In this document: positions 56,345 through 64,000 of the stretch, piece by piece | Numbering within the stretch: the stretch's first letter is position 1 | How the letters are laid out: the number at the start of each line of letters is the position of its first letter | Assembly (NCBI RefSeq): GCF_021654335.1 | Contig: NZ_AP023423.1 | Coordinates: forward strand, 1,239,001 to 1,303,000 | Direction: 5' to 3' | DNA length: 64,000 nucleotides | Source of the DNA: Sideroxyarcus emersonii | GTDB lineage: Bacteria; Pseudomonadota; Gammaproteobacteria; Burkholderiales; Gallionellaceae | Position numbers and translations under genes: made by a program | The notes under the pieces: model-generated | Told to the model about the DNA's origin: nothing | Database searches by the model: none | Seen by the model: the letters and a program-made list of their open reading frames with translations, nothing else

Positions 56345-58459
56345 TTGAGTCACTATAAAAAAACCCTGAGCTACGGCAAACATCAATTGACACTGGAGAC
56401 CGGCGAGATCGCGCGCCAAGCCAGCGGTGCGGTCATGGTCAGCCTGGACGACACCGTGGTGCTGGTGACTGTGGTGGGTCAAAAGAATGCCAAGCCGGAA
56501 CAGGATTTTTTCCCGCTGACCGTGGATTATCAGGAACGCACTTATGCCGCCGGCAAGATCCCAGGCAGTTTCTTCAAGCGTGAAGGCCGTCCCAGCGAAA
56601 AGGAGATCCTGACTTCGCGCCTGATCGACCGTCCGCTGCGTCCGCTGTTCCCGGAAAGCTTCTACAACGAAGTGCAGATCGTCGCCACCGTGCTGTCGTC
56701 CGATCCACAGATCGACTCCGATATCCCTTCCATGATCGGCGCTTCCGCCGCACTGGCGATCTCCGGCATCCCGTTCGATGGCCCCATCGGCGCTGCGCGC
56801 GTGGGTTATGCCAATGGACAATACCTGCTGAACCCGACCAAGGATGAGCTGGTTACTTCCCAGATGGACCTGGTCGTCGCCGGCACGGCGAAAGCGGTAC
56901 TGATGGTGGAGTCCGAGGCGCAGGAACTGTCGGAAGAGGTGATGCTGGGCGCCGTGGTGTTCGGCCACGAGCAGATGCAGGCCGTGATCAACGCCATCAA
57001 CGAGATGGCATCCGAAGTCGGGCAGGACGATTGGGACTGGACGCCCGCACCGAAGAACGATGCGCTGATCGCCAGGATTGCCGCGCTGGCCGAAAACGAC
57101 CTGAAGGCAGCCTATGCTGTGCGCCAGAAACAGGCGCGTACCCAGCAGGTGGATGCGATCCGCGCCAAGGTGGCCGAAGCGCTGGCGACCCCGGAATTCG
57201 AAAATGTCTCCAAGAACGAGATCGGCGAATTGTTCAGCGCACTGGAAGCCAAGATCGTGCGCGGCCAGATCCTGAGCGGCGAGCCGCGCATCGACGGTCG
57301 CGACACGCGTACCGTGCGCCCGATCACCATCCGTACCGGCGTGTTGCCGCGTACCCATGGTTCGGTGCTGTTCACCCGCGGCGAGACACAGGCGCTGGTG
57401 GTGGCAACGCTGGGTTCCATGCGCGATGCGCAAACCATCGATGCACTGCAGGGCGAATATTCCGACCGTTTCATGCTGCACTACAATTTCCCGCCATACT
57501 CCACCGGCGAGACCGGTCGCGTCGGCACGCCCAAGCGCCGCGAGATCGGCCACGGCCGTCTGGCCAAGCGCGCGCTGGTCGCAGTGCTGCCGAGCGAAGA
57601 GGAGTGCGGCTACGCGATCCGCGTGGTGTCGGAGATCACCGAATCCAACGGTTCCAGCTCGATGGCTTCCGTATGCGGCGGTTGCCTGTCGCTGATGGAT
57701 GCCGGCGTGCCGGTGAAGACGCATGTGGCCGGTATCGCCATGGGCCTGATCAAGGACGGCGGCCGTTTTGCGGTGCTGACCGACATCCTGGGCGATGAGG
57801 ACCACCTGGGCGATATGGACTTCAAGGTGGCCGGTTCCGACAGGGGCATCACCGCCCTGCAGATGGACATCAAGATCAACGGTATCACCAAGGAGATCAT
57901 GCAGGTTGCCTTGAGCCAGGCCAAGGAAGGCCGCTTGCACATCCTCGGCATCATGAAACAGGCGATGCCGTCGGTGCGTCCGGAAGTCTCCGGTTTTGCA
58001 CCTCGCATGATCAAGATGAAGATCAATCCGGAAAAGATCCGCGACGTGATCGGCAAGGGCGGTGCGGTGATCCGTGCGCTGACCGAGGAGACCGGCACGA
58101 CCATCGATATCGACGACGAAGGCAACATCACCATCGCCTGCGTAAGCGGCGAAGCCGGCGAACTGGCGAAGAAACGCATCGAGGACATCGTGGCGGAAGT
58201 GGAAGTGGGCAAGGTCTACGAAGGTCCGGTGGTCAAACTGCTGGATTTCGGCGCGCTGGTCAACATCCTGCCGGGCAAGGACGGCCTGCTGCATATCTCC
58301 CAGATATCGCACGAGCGTATCGCCAACGTGTCGGATCACCTGAAAGAAGGCCAGGTGGTCAAGGTCAAGGTGCTGGAAGTGGACGACAAGGGGCGCATGC
58401 GTCTGAGCATGAAGGCGCTGCTGCCACAGCCGGAAGCAGCAGCACCGGCAGCCGAGTAA
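56345..58459 (+). CDS. pnp: Pnp, polyribonucleotide nucleotidyltransferase
   Basis: Phosphorolytic 3'-5' exoribonuclease of 704 residues, part of the RNA degradosome. It has two RNase PH core domains (the first with [20 protein letters not shown] and [11 protein letters not shown], the second with the catalytic-site [18 protein letters not shown]), then a KH domain ([19 protein letters not shown]) and an S1 domain ([18 protein letters not shown]). The start is a TTG at 56345 ([18 protein letters not shown]) with GGAGAG 6 bases upstream; earlier in-frame codons fall in the rpsO terminator. Confidence 0.96.
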   Translation: MSHYKKTLSYGKHQLTLETGEIARQASGAVMVSLDDTVVLVTVVGQKNAKPEQDFFPLTVDYQERTYAAGKIPGSFFKREGRPSEKEILTSRLIDRPLRPLFPESFYNEVQIVATVLSSDPQIDSDIPSMIGASAALAISGIPFDGPIGAARVGYANGQYLLNPTKDELVTSQMDLVVAGTAKAVLMVESEAQELSEEVMLGAVVFGHEQMQAVINAINEMASEVGQDDWDWTPAPKNDALIARIAALAENDLKAAYAVRQKQARTQQVDAIRAKVAEALATPEFENVSKNEIGELFSALEAKIVRGQILSGEPRIDGRDTRTVRPITIRTGVLPRTHGSVLFTRGETQALVVATLGSMRDAQTIDALQGEYSDRFMLHYNFPPYSTGETGRVGTPKRREIGHGRLAKRALVAVLPSEEECGYAIRVVSEITESNGSSSMASVCGGCLSLMDAGVPVKTHVAGIAMGLIKDGGRFAVLTDILGDEDHLGDMDFKVAGSDRGITALQMDIKINGITKEIMQVALSQAKEGRLHILGIMKQAMPSVRPEVSGFAPRMIKMKINPEKIRDVIGKGGAVIRALTEETGTTIDIDDEGNITIACVSGEAGELAKKRIEDIVAEVEVGKVYEGPVVKLLDFGALVNILPGKDGLLHISQISHERIANVSDHLKEGQVVKVKVLEVDDKGRMRLSMKALLPQPEAAAPAAE

Positions 58460-58479
58460 GGCAGCCCGCTGCCGAGACG

Positions 58480-58503
58480 AGCCCCGCCGCGAGCGGGGCT
58501 TTT
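58480..58503 (+). terminator. Terminator after pnp
   Basis: AGCCCCGC / GCGGGGCT stem with a 5-base CGCGA loop, followed by TTT. Begins 21 bases after the pnp stop codon. Confidence 0.75.
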
Positions 58504-58536
58504 CATTGCAGCGGCTGGATTGGACGAAGGGAAGAT

Positions 58537-59172
58537 ATGAAATCAGGACTTTCATTGGCGCGCAGCCTGGTCGCTACCCTGCCGGCCGGCAAGCCCGGCT
58601 TGTTCAATCCATGGGCGGAGCGCTGTCCGCATGACGCCGCAGGCAACGGGCCGGAAGCCAGGCTCGATCGGCTGGCCCTGCATCTGGCGTGCAAACCCGA
58701 GTTCATCCTGGCCGGCGAAGCGCCGGGCTATCAGGGCTGCCGCTACAGCGGCATCGCCTTCACCAGCGAACGTCTGCTGGGCGAAGGGGCCATCCCGCGC
58801 ATCCCGGCCTTGCCGGGACGCCTGTCGAACCGGCGTTTGCCTTTCTCCGAACCATCCGCCACCATCGTGTGGAAGACGCTTTACCGGCTTGGCATCGCAG
58901 AGCGCACCATCCTGTGGAACGCGATGCAGCTGCATCCGCATCGCGCGGATGAACTGTGGTCCAACCGCACGCCGACCCCGGACGAGATCCGGCTGGGCGA
59001 GCCTGCCTTGCGTCTGCTGGTCGAGGCGTTCCCGCGCGCAAAGGTCGTTGCGGTCGGCAAGAAGGCGGAAGGGCTGCTGGGCGAGATGGGGGTGAAGGTC
59101 GCCGGGGCGGTGCGCCATCCGGCGAACGGCGGGGCGACCGAATTCGCCAGTGGACTGCAGGCCCTGATATAG
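58537..59172 (+). CDS. Uracil-DNA glycosylase superfamily protein
   Basis: Protein of 211 residues resembling the uracil-DNA glycosylase fold: FILAGEAPGYQGCRYSGIAF matches the superfamily motif I (GEAPG...G), and VRHPANGG near residue 190 matches the motif II histidine region. Strand/helix spacing (ILWNAMQLHP; AKVVAVGKKAEGLL) also fits. It is not the standard Ung (family 1), and activity on uracil is not assured; the divergent subgroup to which it appears to belong is poorly studied. It sits 3 bases before the uvrC ATG, which supports a DNA-repair role. Confidence 0.7.
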   Translation: MKSGLSLARSLVATLPAGKPGLFNPWAERCPHDAAGNGPEARLDRLALHLACKPEFILAGEAPGYQGCRYSGIAFTSERLLGEGAIPRIPALPGRLSNRRLPFSEPSATIVWKTLYRLGIAERTILWNAMQLHPHRADELWSNRTPTPDEIRLGEPALRLLVEAFPRAKVVAVGKKAEGLLGEMGVKVAGAVRHPANGGATEFASGLQALI

Positions 59173-59175
59173 GCG

Positions 59176-60984
59176 ATGAACGGCACCGACTTCGATCCCA
59201 AGGAATTTGTCGCTTCGCTGCCGTTGCAGCCGGGCGTGTACCGCATGCTGGACGAGGCAGGGCAGGTGCTGTACGTGGGCAAGGCCAACCAGCTGAAGAA
59301 GCGCGTTGGCTCCTATTTCCAGAAGAGCAACCTGTCGCCGCGCATCCAGCTGATGGTGTCGCACATCGCGCGCATCGAGGTCACGGTGACCCGCACCGAG
59401 GCCGAGGCGCTGCTGCTGGAAAACAACCTTATCAAGACGCTGAAGCCGCGCTACAACATCCTGTTCCGCGACGACAAATCCTATCCCTACATCGTGCTGA
59501 CCGGCAGCCCGTCGCCGCGGCTGACCTATTACCGCGGCGCGACCGACAGGCGCCACCAGTATTTCGGCCCTTATCCGAATGCGCAGGCGGCCAAGGAGAG
59601 CATCAACCTGCTGCAGAAAGTATTCAGGCTGCGCACTTGCGAGGAGGGCGTGTTCAACAACCGCACGCGGCCTTGCCTGCTGCACCAGATTCACCGCTGC
59701 AGCGCGCCTTGCGTCGGCCTCATCAGCCCGGAAGATTACGCCACCGATGTGCGCAATGCCGGGCTGTTGCTGCAGGGCAAGCATGATGAGGTGGAGAAGC
59801 GCTTGCGTGCGGCGATGGAACAGGCTTCCGAAGCCATGCAATACGAACATGCCGCTGCGTTGCGCGATCAGCTGCAGGCGCTGCACACGGTACAGCAGAA
59901 ACAGTTCGTGGAGAGCGGACGCGACACCGATACCGACATCGTTGCAGTGGTCGAGGCGGAAGGCGCGCTATGCCTGAATCTGGCAGTGGTGCGCGGCGGG
60001 CGCCATCTGGGCGACAAGCCTTTTTTTCCGCAGAACGTGCAGGGGCAGGATAGCGCTGAAGTGCTGGAGGCATTCCTGGCGCAACATTATCTGGAACGCA
60101 GCGTACCGCCGTTGATCGTCACCAGCATCGAGATCTCCGACGAGGCGCTGGAACAGTTGCTGACCGAGCAGGCCGGGCACAAGGTACAGATACGCCATGC
60201 GGTGACGGGAGAGCGCAGGCAGTGGCTGGAGATGGCCCAGGCCAACGCACTGCTGGCGCTGAAGCAGCAGGCGGGCCTGCAGGCAGGCCAGGCGTTGCGC
60301 CTGGATGCCCTGCGCAACGCCCTGGCGTTGCCCGACGTCAAGCGTATCGAGTGCTTCGATATCAGCCACACGATGGGCGAGGCGACGGTGGCATCTTGCG
60401 TGGTGTATGACGACTTGGCGATCCGGCCGCAGGAATACCGCCGCTATAACATCAGCGGCATCACGCCGGGCGACGATTATGCGGCGATGCGCCAGGCATT
60501 GCTGCGGCGCTACCAGAAATTGCAGGCGGGCGAGGGCAAGCGGCCGGACCTGCTCCTGATCGATGGCGGCGCAGGCCAATTGGGCATGGCGATAGAAGTG
60601 ATGGCGGAACTGGGACTGTCCGACATCGCGCTGGTCGGCGTCGCCAAAGGCGTGGAACGCAAGCCGGGCATGGAACAATTGTTACGACCCGATATGGAAA
60701 AGCCGTTACAATTGCCGCCAGACAGTCCGGCCTTGCATCTGATCCAGCAAGTACGCGACGAGGCGCACCGTTTCGCCATCAGTGGCCACCGCGCCAGGCG
60801 CGGCAAGGCTCGCACTGCATCATCGCTGGAAGATATCGAAGGCGTGGGCGAGAAGCGCAGGCGCAACCTGCTGACTCACTTCGGGGGGCTGAAGGGGGTG
60901 CAGCAAGCCAGCGTGGATGAATTGGCGCGAGTCGAAGGAATCAGTCCCGCGCTCGCAGAAAAGATATATCAGCACCTACATTAG
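59176..60984 (+). CDS. uvrC: UvrC, excinuclease ABC subunit C
   Basis: Nuclease of nucleotide-excision repair that cuts on both sides of a UvrB-bound lesion. The 602-residue protein has the N-terminal GIY-YIG domain ([19 protein letters not shown]), the cysteine-rich segment [17 protein letters not shown], a UVR domain (about 203-235), the RNase H-like 5' nuclease domain with [11 protein letters not shown] and [12 protein letters not shown], and a C-terminal helix-hairpin-helix. It precedes pgsA by 2 bases. Confidence 0.97.
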   Translation: MNGTDFDPKEFVASLPLQPGVYRMLDEAGQVLYVGKANQLKKRVGSYFQKSNLSPRIQLMVSHIARIEVTVTRTEAEALLLENNLIKTLKPRYNILFRDDKSYPYIVLTGSPSPRLTYYRGATDRRHQYFGPYPNAQAAKESINLLQKVFRLRTCEEGVFNNRTRPCLLHQIHRCSAPCVGLISPEDYATDVRNAGLLLQGKHDEVEKRLRAAMEQASEAMQYEHAAALRDQLQALHTVQQKQFVESGRDTDTDIVAVVEAEGALCLNLAVVRGGRHLGDKPFFPQNVQGQDSAEVLEAFLAQHYLERSVPPLIVTSIEISDEALEQLLTEQAGHKVQIRHAVTGERRQWLEMAQANALLALKQQAGLQAGQALRLDALRNALALPDVKRIECFDISHTMGEATVASCVVYDDLAIRPQEYRRYNISGITPGDDYAAMRQALLRRYQKLQAGEGKRPDLLLIDGGAGQLGMAIEVMAELGLSDIALVGVAKGVERKPGMEQLLRPDMEKPLQLPPDSPALHLIQQVRDEAHRFAISGHRARRGKARTASSLEDIEGVGEKRRRNLLTHFGGLKGVQQASVDELARVEGISPALAEKIYQHLH

Positions 60985-60986
60985 AG

Positions 60987-61568
60987 ATGCCGCTCAACAT
61001 ACCGAATCTGCTGACCTGGTTCAGGATATTGATGATCCCCGTGTTCGTCGCGGTGTTCTATGTGTCGAACGACACGATCAGTCTGCACGAGAAACACCTG
61101 CTCACCACCTTCCTGTTCTGGCTGGCGGCGATCACGGACTGGCTGGATGGTTATCTGGCGCGCGCATTGAACCAGGGTTCGGCTTTTGGCGCTTTCCTCG
61201 ACCCCGTGGCCGACAAGCTGATGGTGGCCGCGGCGCTGATCGTGCTGGTCAAACTGAACCTGGTGGATGTGATCATCGCTTTCATCATCATCGGCCGCGA
61301 GATCACGATTTCCGCCTTGCGCGAATGGATGGCACAGCTCGGCAGCAGCAAGAGCGTCGCGGTTTCCATGCTGGGCAAGTTCAAGACGGCCTTCCAGATG
61401 CTGGCTATCCTGTTCCTGCTGTACCAGGAGCCCTTGTTCGGCATCTCGACGCTGTGGTGGGGGACATTCCTGATTTATCTTGCTGCGGTGCTGACGCTCT
61501 GGTCGATGGTGTATTACCTGATGCTGGCGATGCCGCAAATCACCAAGAAGTCGCGCGAACAAAATTGA
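60987..61568 (+). CDS. pgsA: PgsA, CDP-diacylglycerol-glycerol-3-phosphate 3-phosphatidyltransferase
   Basis: Membrane enzyme that makes phosphatidylglycerol phosphate. The 193-residue protein starts MPLNIPNLLTWFRILMIPVF, has several membrane segments and a complete CDP-alcohol phosphotransferase motif, DGYLARALNQGSAFGAFLDP, followed by VADK. It follows uvrC by 2 bases and precedes a tRNA cluster, the usual proteobacterial arrangement. Confidence 0.96.
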   Translation: MPLNIPNLLTWFRILMIPVFVAVFYVSNDTISLHEKHLLTTFLFWLAAITDWLDGYLARALNQGSAFGAFLDPVADKLMVAAALIVLVKLNLVDVIIAFIIIGREITISALREWMAQLGSSKSVAVSMLGKFKTAFQMLAILFLLYQEPLFGISTLWWGTFLIYLAAVLTLWSMVYYLMLAMPQITKKSREQN

Positions 61569-61603
61569 TTTTTTTCAGCCCGGCCTGTATAGTGCGCGGC
61601 CTT

Positions 61604-61680
61604 CGGGGTGTAGCGTAGCCTGGTAGCGCGCCTGCTTTGGGAGCAGGATGTCGGGAGTTCGAATCTCTCCACCCCGACCA
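61604..61680 (+). tRNA. tRNA-Pro (anticodon TGG)
   Basis: 77 bases. Acceptor stem CGGGGTG pairs with CACCCCG, the D-arm has AGCCTGGTAGCGC, the anticodon stem-loop CCTGC-TTTGGGA-GCAGG shows TGG, the T-arm has GTTCGAATC, and CCA is encoded. Confidence 0.95.
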
Positions 61681-61719
61681 GGTTCAAGTAGTACGAAGTT
61701 TGTTGGTTGCCGATGAATT

Positions 61720-61796
61720 GTGCCCGTAGCTCAACCGGATAGAGCACCAGCCTTCTAAGCTGGGGGTTACAGGTTCGATTCCTGTCGGGCACGCCA
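61720..61796 (+). tRNA. tRNA-Arg (anticodon TCT)
   Basis: 77 bases. Acceptor GTGCCCG pairs with CGGGCAC, anticodon stem CCAGC/GCTGG encloses CTTCTAA with TCT, the T-arm has GTTCGATTC, discriminator G, and CCA is encoded. Confidence 0.95.
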
Positions 61797-61816
61797 ATGG
61801 ATTTCTGGTTTCAATG

Positions 61817-61892
61817 GTGGCTGTAGCTCAGTTGGTAGAGCCCTGGATTGTGATTCCAGTTGTCGACGGTTCGAGCCCGTTCAGCCACCCCA
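61817..61892 (+). tRNA. tRNA-His (anticodon GTG)
   Basis: 76 bases from G1. Acceptor GTGGCTG pairs with CAGCCAC, anticodon stem CTGGA/TCCAG encloses TTGTGAT with GTG, the T-arm has GTTCGAGCC, and CCA is encoded. The preceding G (61816) can pair with the discriminator C, the tRNA-His identity element. Confidence 0.95.
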
Positions 61893-61929
61893 TATAAATA
61901 AAAAGAACCATAAGCTTGCGCGAGGTGTC

Positions 61930-64000
61930 ATGCGTCATGGCTTCGCTTGTTACAAGGGGTGTGCATCCGCACTGCTGTGTGGATACCTGTTCTTTCCATC
62001 CATCGCCACATCTGCCGATAATTCAGCTTCAGAAGTAGCCTACCTGCAGGATCTGCCCGTCGTGCTGGGCCCGTCCCGCCTGTCTCAGCCTTTGTCGGAC
62101 GCGCCCAATGCAACCACGGTGATCGATCGCCAGATGATCAAGGCGTCCGGTTTCCGGACGATCGCCGACCTGTTCCGTCTGGTGCCGGGAATGTACGTGG
62201 GGAATGCGGGCGCGAACATGCCGTTCGTCTCGCTGAACGGCGTTTCCGACCAGTATTCTCGTCGCATGCAAGTGCTGGTCGATGGCCGCAGCGTTTATCT
62301 TCCCCCTTTCGGCGGGGTCGACTGGCTGGATCTGCCCCTGATGATCGACGATATCGAGCGCATCGAGGTGGTGAGGGGACCGGCTGCCGCCTCGCACGGT
62401 TCAAATTCGTTCTATGGTGTCATCAACATCATCACCCGCGATGCGGGCAGCATGAACGGAAAAAGCATCTCCGCCAACAAGGGCACGATGGGCATATCGG
62501 ATGTGTCGGCCCATCTCGGCAAGGCCGGGCAGGATGTCGATTACCGGCTGTCTTTCGGCTACCGAGCAGACGGGGGCGACAATCCGCAGATATTGAACGA
62601 TACCAGCGTGAATAGGCTGTTCAATCTGCGCACCAATTACCGGCCGGACAGCGAGAACAGCATCGACATACAGCTCGGTCTCAATCAGGGAGTGTATGGA
62701 ATGGGCACGCTGGGGCGGCCGGAAGATGCGTTCAGGGATGCGACGACCATGAACGATTTCCAGCAGTTGACCTGGCTGCATACCTGGTACGACCGTGACG
62801 AAAGCAAGCTGACCTATTACCGGATCAACCGGGCCTATACCGATCCGTACAAATGTATCGATTTGTTCATGTGCAAAGGATTTACGGCGAGTCCGGTCTC
62901 GCAGGGATTTGCGCCGGACATGGCAAAGATACAACGACAGGAAATCGAGCTGCAGAACACGACCCAGATTGGCAGCAGCAACCGCACGGTATGGGGCGGC
63001 AGTGTGCGTTACGACTATGCCGACCAGCCCCTGTTGTTCAACACGGCGCAGGCTTTGTTGCAATCCAGCGTTTTTGCCCACGATGAGTGGCGGATGACGG
63101 ACTCGGCCTTGATGAACGCGGGGGCGATGTACGAAGACGACGGGGCGGGGCACCGGAGTGTTTCGCCCAGGGTCGCCTTGAACTACCACATGCTGCCGCA
63201 GCATACCTTCCGTGCCTCGATCTCCACCGCGACGCGAAATCCGATGATGGCCGAACTTTACATGAACACCGCAGCAGGAGCCTATTGGTCCAATGCCTAT
63301 GTGCCTCCTGCCACCAATCTCCAGCCCGAGAAAATCCTGTCCAAGGAACTTGGCTACGTCGGGCAATTCGGCGACATCAGCGTGGATGGGCGCGTCTATT
63401 ACGACAAGGTGCGGGACATCATCATGCTCGATGCCTATGTCAACGGCAATCTGCTCAACCGGACGGACAGTTTCAACAATCTGTTCGATGCCACCTTCAA
63501 GGGGCTGGATATTTCGGCAAAATACCGGTGGCAGGACGGCAACGTCATCGTGAACTATTCGCATCAGCAGACCAGTTGCGCATTCGGTGCCTATCCGACC
63601 CAATATTTCAATCCGACCCCGATCTCCGCCACCATGACTGCCGGGCAGTATCTCGCACAAGCCTATCAGACGGATTACCTGAACCTGTGCAGCCAGTCGG
63701 TACCCGAGAACAGCGGCAGCCTGTTGCTGGATCAGCGGCTGCCGAACTCATTCCGGTTCAGCATCGGTTACTACCTGCGAAGCCAGGTCCGGGTGACTGA
63801 CGTGTCGTCCGGCTATCCGCCGGAATCTCCGATGCACCGGGTGGACCTGCGTATCGCGAAAGCATTCGGGCAGGAAGAAAAACCAGGAGGGGGAGAGGTG
63901 GCGGTGGTCATCCAGAACGCATTCCAGGACAACTATACGGGATACGGCAATGTACCCCAGCGCGTGAATCTCTTGTTCAATCGGCGGGCCTATTTTACTG
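61930..64000 (+). CDS. TonB-dependent outer-membrane receptor (C-terminus cut by window edge)
   Basis: The frame from the ATG at 61930 stays open for 690 codons to the end of the window. A signal peptide ends near SIATSA, followed by a TonB-box-like region and a plug domain: LSDAPNATTVIDRQMIKASG, IADLFRLVPGMYVG, QVLVDGRSVY and IERIEVVRGPAAASHGSNSF, then a beta-barrel. The visible end, LLFNRRAYFT, is just short of the usual C-terminal aromatic strand, so only a few residues are missing. Plug motifs are those of siderophore, vitamin B12 or metal receptors; the ligand cannot be told. Two CX4C-like cysteine pairs occur in the barrel (for example KCIDLFMCKG), probably loop disulfides. Confidence 0.88.
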   Translation, partial: MRHGFACYKGCASALLCGYLFFPSIATSADNSASEVAYLQDLPVVLGPSRLSQPLSDAPNATTVIDRQMIKASGFRTIADLFRLVPGMYVGNAGANMPFVSLNGVSDQYSRRMQVLVDGRSVYLPPFGGVDWLDLPLMIDDIERIEVVRGPAAASHGSNSFYGVINIITRDAGSMNGKSISANKGTMGISDVSAHLGKAGQDVDYRLSFGYRADGGDNPQILNDTSVNRLFNLRTNYRPDSENSIDIQLGLNQGVYGMGTLGRPEDAFRDATTMNDFQQLTWLHTWYDRDESKLTYYRINRAYTDPYKCIDLFMCKGFTASPVSQGFAPDMAKIQRQEIELQNTTQIGSSNRTVWGGSVRYDYADQPLLFNTAQALLQSSVFAHDEWRMTDSALMNAGAMYEDDGAGHRSVSPRVALNYHMLPQHTFRASISTATRNPMMAELYMNTAAGAYWSNAYVPPATNLQPEKILSKELGYVGQFGDISVDGRVYYDKVRDIIMLDAYVNGNLLNRTDSFNNLFDATFKGLDISAKYRWQDGNVIVNYSHQQTSCAFGAYPTQYFNPTPISATMTAGQYLAQAYQTDYLNLCSQSVPENSGSLLLDQRLPNSFRFSIGYYLRSQVRVTDVSSGYPPESPMHRVDLRIAKAFGQEEKPGGGEVAVVIQNAFQDNYTGYGNVPQRVNLLFNRRAYFT

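Noticed and set aside
61514..61792. 92-codon minus-strand frame across the tRNA cluster
   Set aside because: It is the familiar false protein obtained by translating tRNA genes in reverse (contains VERFELPTSCSQSRRATRLRYTP-like text, cut here to its pattern), not a gene.
61604..64000. TonB receptor next to tRNA genes as an integrated island
   Set aside because: tRNA 3' ends are common integration sites, but no integrase, no direct repeat of a tRNA end and no change in base composition was seen in the visible part.

Overview
The window looks like chromosomal sequence from a betaproteobacterium, most likely an iron-oxidising Gallionellaceae member (Sideroxydans/Gallionella type). This rests on the overall gene order (rimP-nusA-infB-rbfA-truB-rpsO-pnp, guaB-guaA, uvrC-pgsA-tRNAs), on hopanoid genes hpnCDE, and above all on an extracellular-electron-transfer cluster resembling the PCC3 porin-cytochrome conduit reported from that family. 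The taxonomic call is inference; no rRNA gene is present.

Layout. 1-7669 (minus strand): one long, tightly packed run dapC-dapD-pilU-yffB-dapE-prmB-hpnC-hpnD-hpnE (hpnE cut by the window edge), joining lysine/diaminopimelate synthesis, a type IV pilus retraction ATPase and squalene/hopanoid synthesis. 7721-9593: an EamA transporter and an HD-domain phosphohydrolase. 9773-17660: the electron-transfer cluster: an inner-membrane protein with two HX13H helices (probable bis-heme b), a 24-heme periplasmic cytochrome, a 25-heme cytochrome and an outer-membrane porin with an AMIN-like/TPR N-terminal part. 17701-23160: fbaB, purT, a VOC protein, zapE, a small membrane-anchored protein and an aldo/keto reductase. 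23348-29707: a four-gene c-di-GMP module (FIST sensor, GAF-PAS-GGDEF-EAL, HD-GYP, Cache-HAMP-GGDEF). 29741-38204: queF, smc, a DUF4124 protein, an unrecognised 224-residue protein, guaB and guaA. 38233-46280: a MASE1-PAS-PAS-GGDEF-EAL protein, an 867-residue nearly all-coiled-coil protein with a C-terminal membrane anchor, and a copper P-type ATPase. 46420-49657: mtnP, a class II aldolase, apt and mtnA, which together read as a methylthioadenosine salvage route through the 'DHAP shunt' rather than the classical methionine salvage pathway. 49811-58459: the translation/RNA operon rimP-nusA-infB-rbfA-truB-rpsO-pnp. 58537-61568: a uracil-DNA-glycosylase-like protein, uvrC and pgsA. 61604-61892: tRNA-Pro, tRNA-Arg and tRNA-His. 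61930-64000: a TonB-dependent receptor cut by the right edge.

The most rewarding parts are the porin-multiheme conduit (with a CX4CH-containing 25-heme cytochrome and near-identical tandem three-heme modules in its 24-heme partner), the long tail-anchored coiled-coil protein with no recognised function, the DHAP-shunt operon, and two palindromic elements in unusual positions: one translated in frame inside mtnA and one of about 220 bp with long imperfect terminal inverted repeats wedged between infB and rbfA. No insertion sequence, prophage or CRISPR array was seen.
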